A program made the translations under genes and the position numbers. The notes beneath the pieces are model-generated. The model saw nothing but the letters and a program-made list of their open reading frames with translations, had not been told where the DNA came from and searched no databases. A DNA stretch of 64,000 bases from Varibaculum vaginae (GTDB lineage Bacteria > Actinomycetota > Actinomycetes > Actinomycetales > Actinomycetaceae): NCBI RefSeq assembly GCF_900604285.1, contig NZ_UWNY01000001.1, positions 186,001-250,000 of the forward strand. The letters are read 5' to 3'. Positions 63,706 through 64,000 of this stretch are shown in pieces; position 1 is the first letter of the stretch; every line of letters starts with the position of its first letter.

Positions 63706-64000
63706 ATGATAAAGAAACGAATTGTGGCTGGTGTACTGGGAGCAAGCCTGGTGGCCGCCGCCCTCACTGGCTGCTCCGGCACAAAGGAATCGTCCAGCAC
63801 TGCTGCTGACCAACCTATTACGGTTAAAAACTGTGGGGTAGAAACGAAATTTACTACTCACCCTAAGAAAGTCGTGTCGATGGGAGTCACCGGTCTGGCA
63901 TACCTCTTTGCTGCCGGAGCAGAAAAATCCATTGTTGGCCGCGCTAACGAATGGGGCGAAGAACCACCCTCCTGGATAGGTAAAAAAGCAGACGGCATCA
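63706..64000 (+). CDS. FecB/FepB-type substrate-binding lipoprotein (3' end cut off)
   Basis: The first 98 residues are visible. It starts with a lipoprotein signal (MIKKR, hydrophobic core, lipobox LTGC with Cys24), a Ser/Thr linker, then VKNCGVETKF and HPKKVVSMGVTGLAYLFAAG (about residues 53-72), the opening pattern of iron-siderophore/cobalamin binding proteins. The ATG follows GAAAGGAAGAAAAGA. It is 14 bases after the permease gene and would capture the chelate outside the cell. The gene runs off the window; no ATPase is seen. Confidence 0.9.
   Translation, partial: MIKKRIVAGVLGASLVAAALTGCSGTKESSSTAADQPITVKNCGVETKFTTHPKKVVSMGVTGLAYLFAAGAEKSIVGRANEWGEEPPSWIGKKADGI

Overview
The window looks like a chromosome segment of a low-to-mid GC actinomycete. 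Supporting signs are actinobacterial-type NarGHJI and NarK, GTP-dependent PEP carboxykinase, the coproporphyrin-dependent haem route with HemQ, an LppM-like lipoprotein, an LmeA/DUF2993-like protein, a Tad locus of actinobacterial layout and a DtxR/IdeR-type iron box. The mix resembles Actinomycetaceae such as Varibaculum or Actinomyces relatives, but that placement is an inference from gene content. I saw no insertion sequence, prophage, CRISPR array or rRNA operon.

Layout. Positions 1-15800 form a nitrate-respiration module: molybdenum cofactor genes (moeA cut by the window edge, moaC, mobA, mogA), narK, narGHJI, a HTH-TOBE molybdate-sensor-like gene, modA, a fused modBC, then thiL. Positions 15800-25500 are housekeeping: tRNA-Phe, tRNA-Asp and tRNA-Glu, a MscS channel, msrB, an EEP-family hydrolase, an EamA exporter, a small GlsB-like membrane protein, a DnaA-box cluster, purC, a CDF metal exporter, pckG and an LppM-like lipoprotein. 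Positions 25700-29230 hold a Tad secretion locus that stops after tadC with no pilin gene. Then come brnQ, a HAAS-like membrane protein, rlmB, cysS, purA, an acidic membrane protein and a Crp-family regulator.

Positions 37850-49660 carry most of the haem pathway in two divergent halves: hemQ-hemH-hemA on the minus strand, and hemE, a hemY-hemC fusion and hemD on the plus strand. hemB lies further on, after an LmeA-like gene, glnA and a small membrane protein. A RecB/RNase H-like nuclease, a DUF4870 protein and an FtsX-type ABC transporter follow.

The most unusual part is 55457-64000. A minus-strand operon encodes a 34-residue peptide too short for ordinary gene calling, a fused leader-binding/YcaO azoline-forming cyclodehydratase ending in a PxPxP motif, and two exporter-fold ABC half-transporters. 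A divergent plus-strand operon encodes a short prolyl-oligopeptidase-family protein, a FecCD-type permease and a FecB-type lipoprotein cut by the window end. A near-perfect DtxR/IdeR box (TTAGGTTATGCTAACCTAA, 61405-61423) lies between them. The peptide has one proline, directly before its C-terminal HCHHGATQQSFAWR stretch, so post-proline cleavage would release a His/Cys-rich core. I propose that this is an iron-regulated, ribosomally made, azoline-containing metallophore system with its own uptake machinery. The enzyme families and the iron box are read from sequence; the product and its role are hypotheses.
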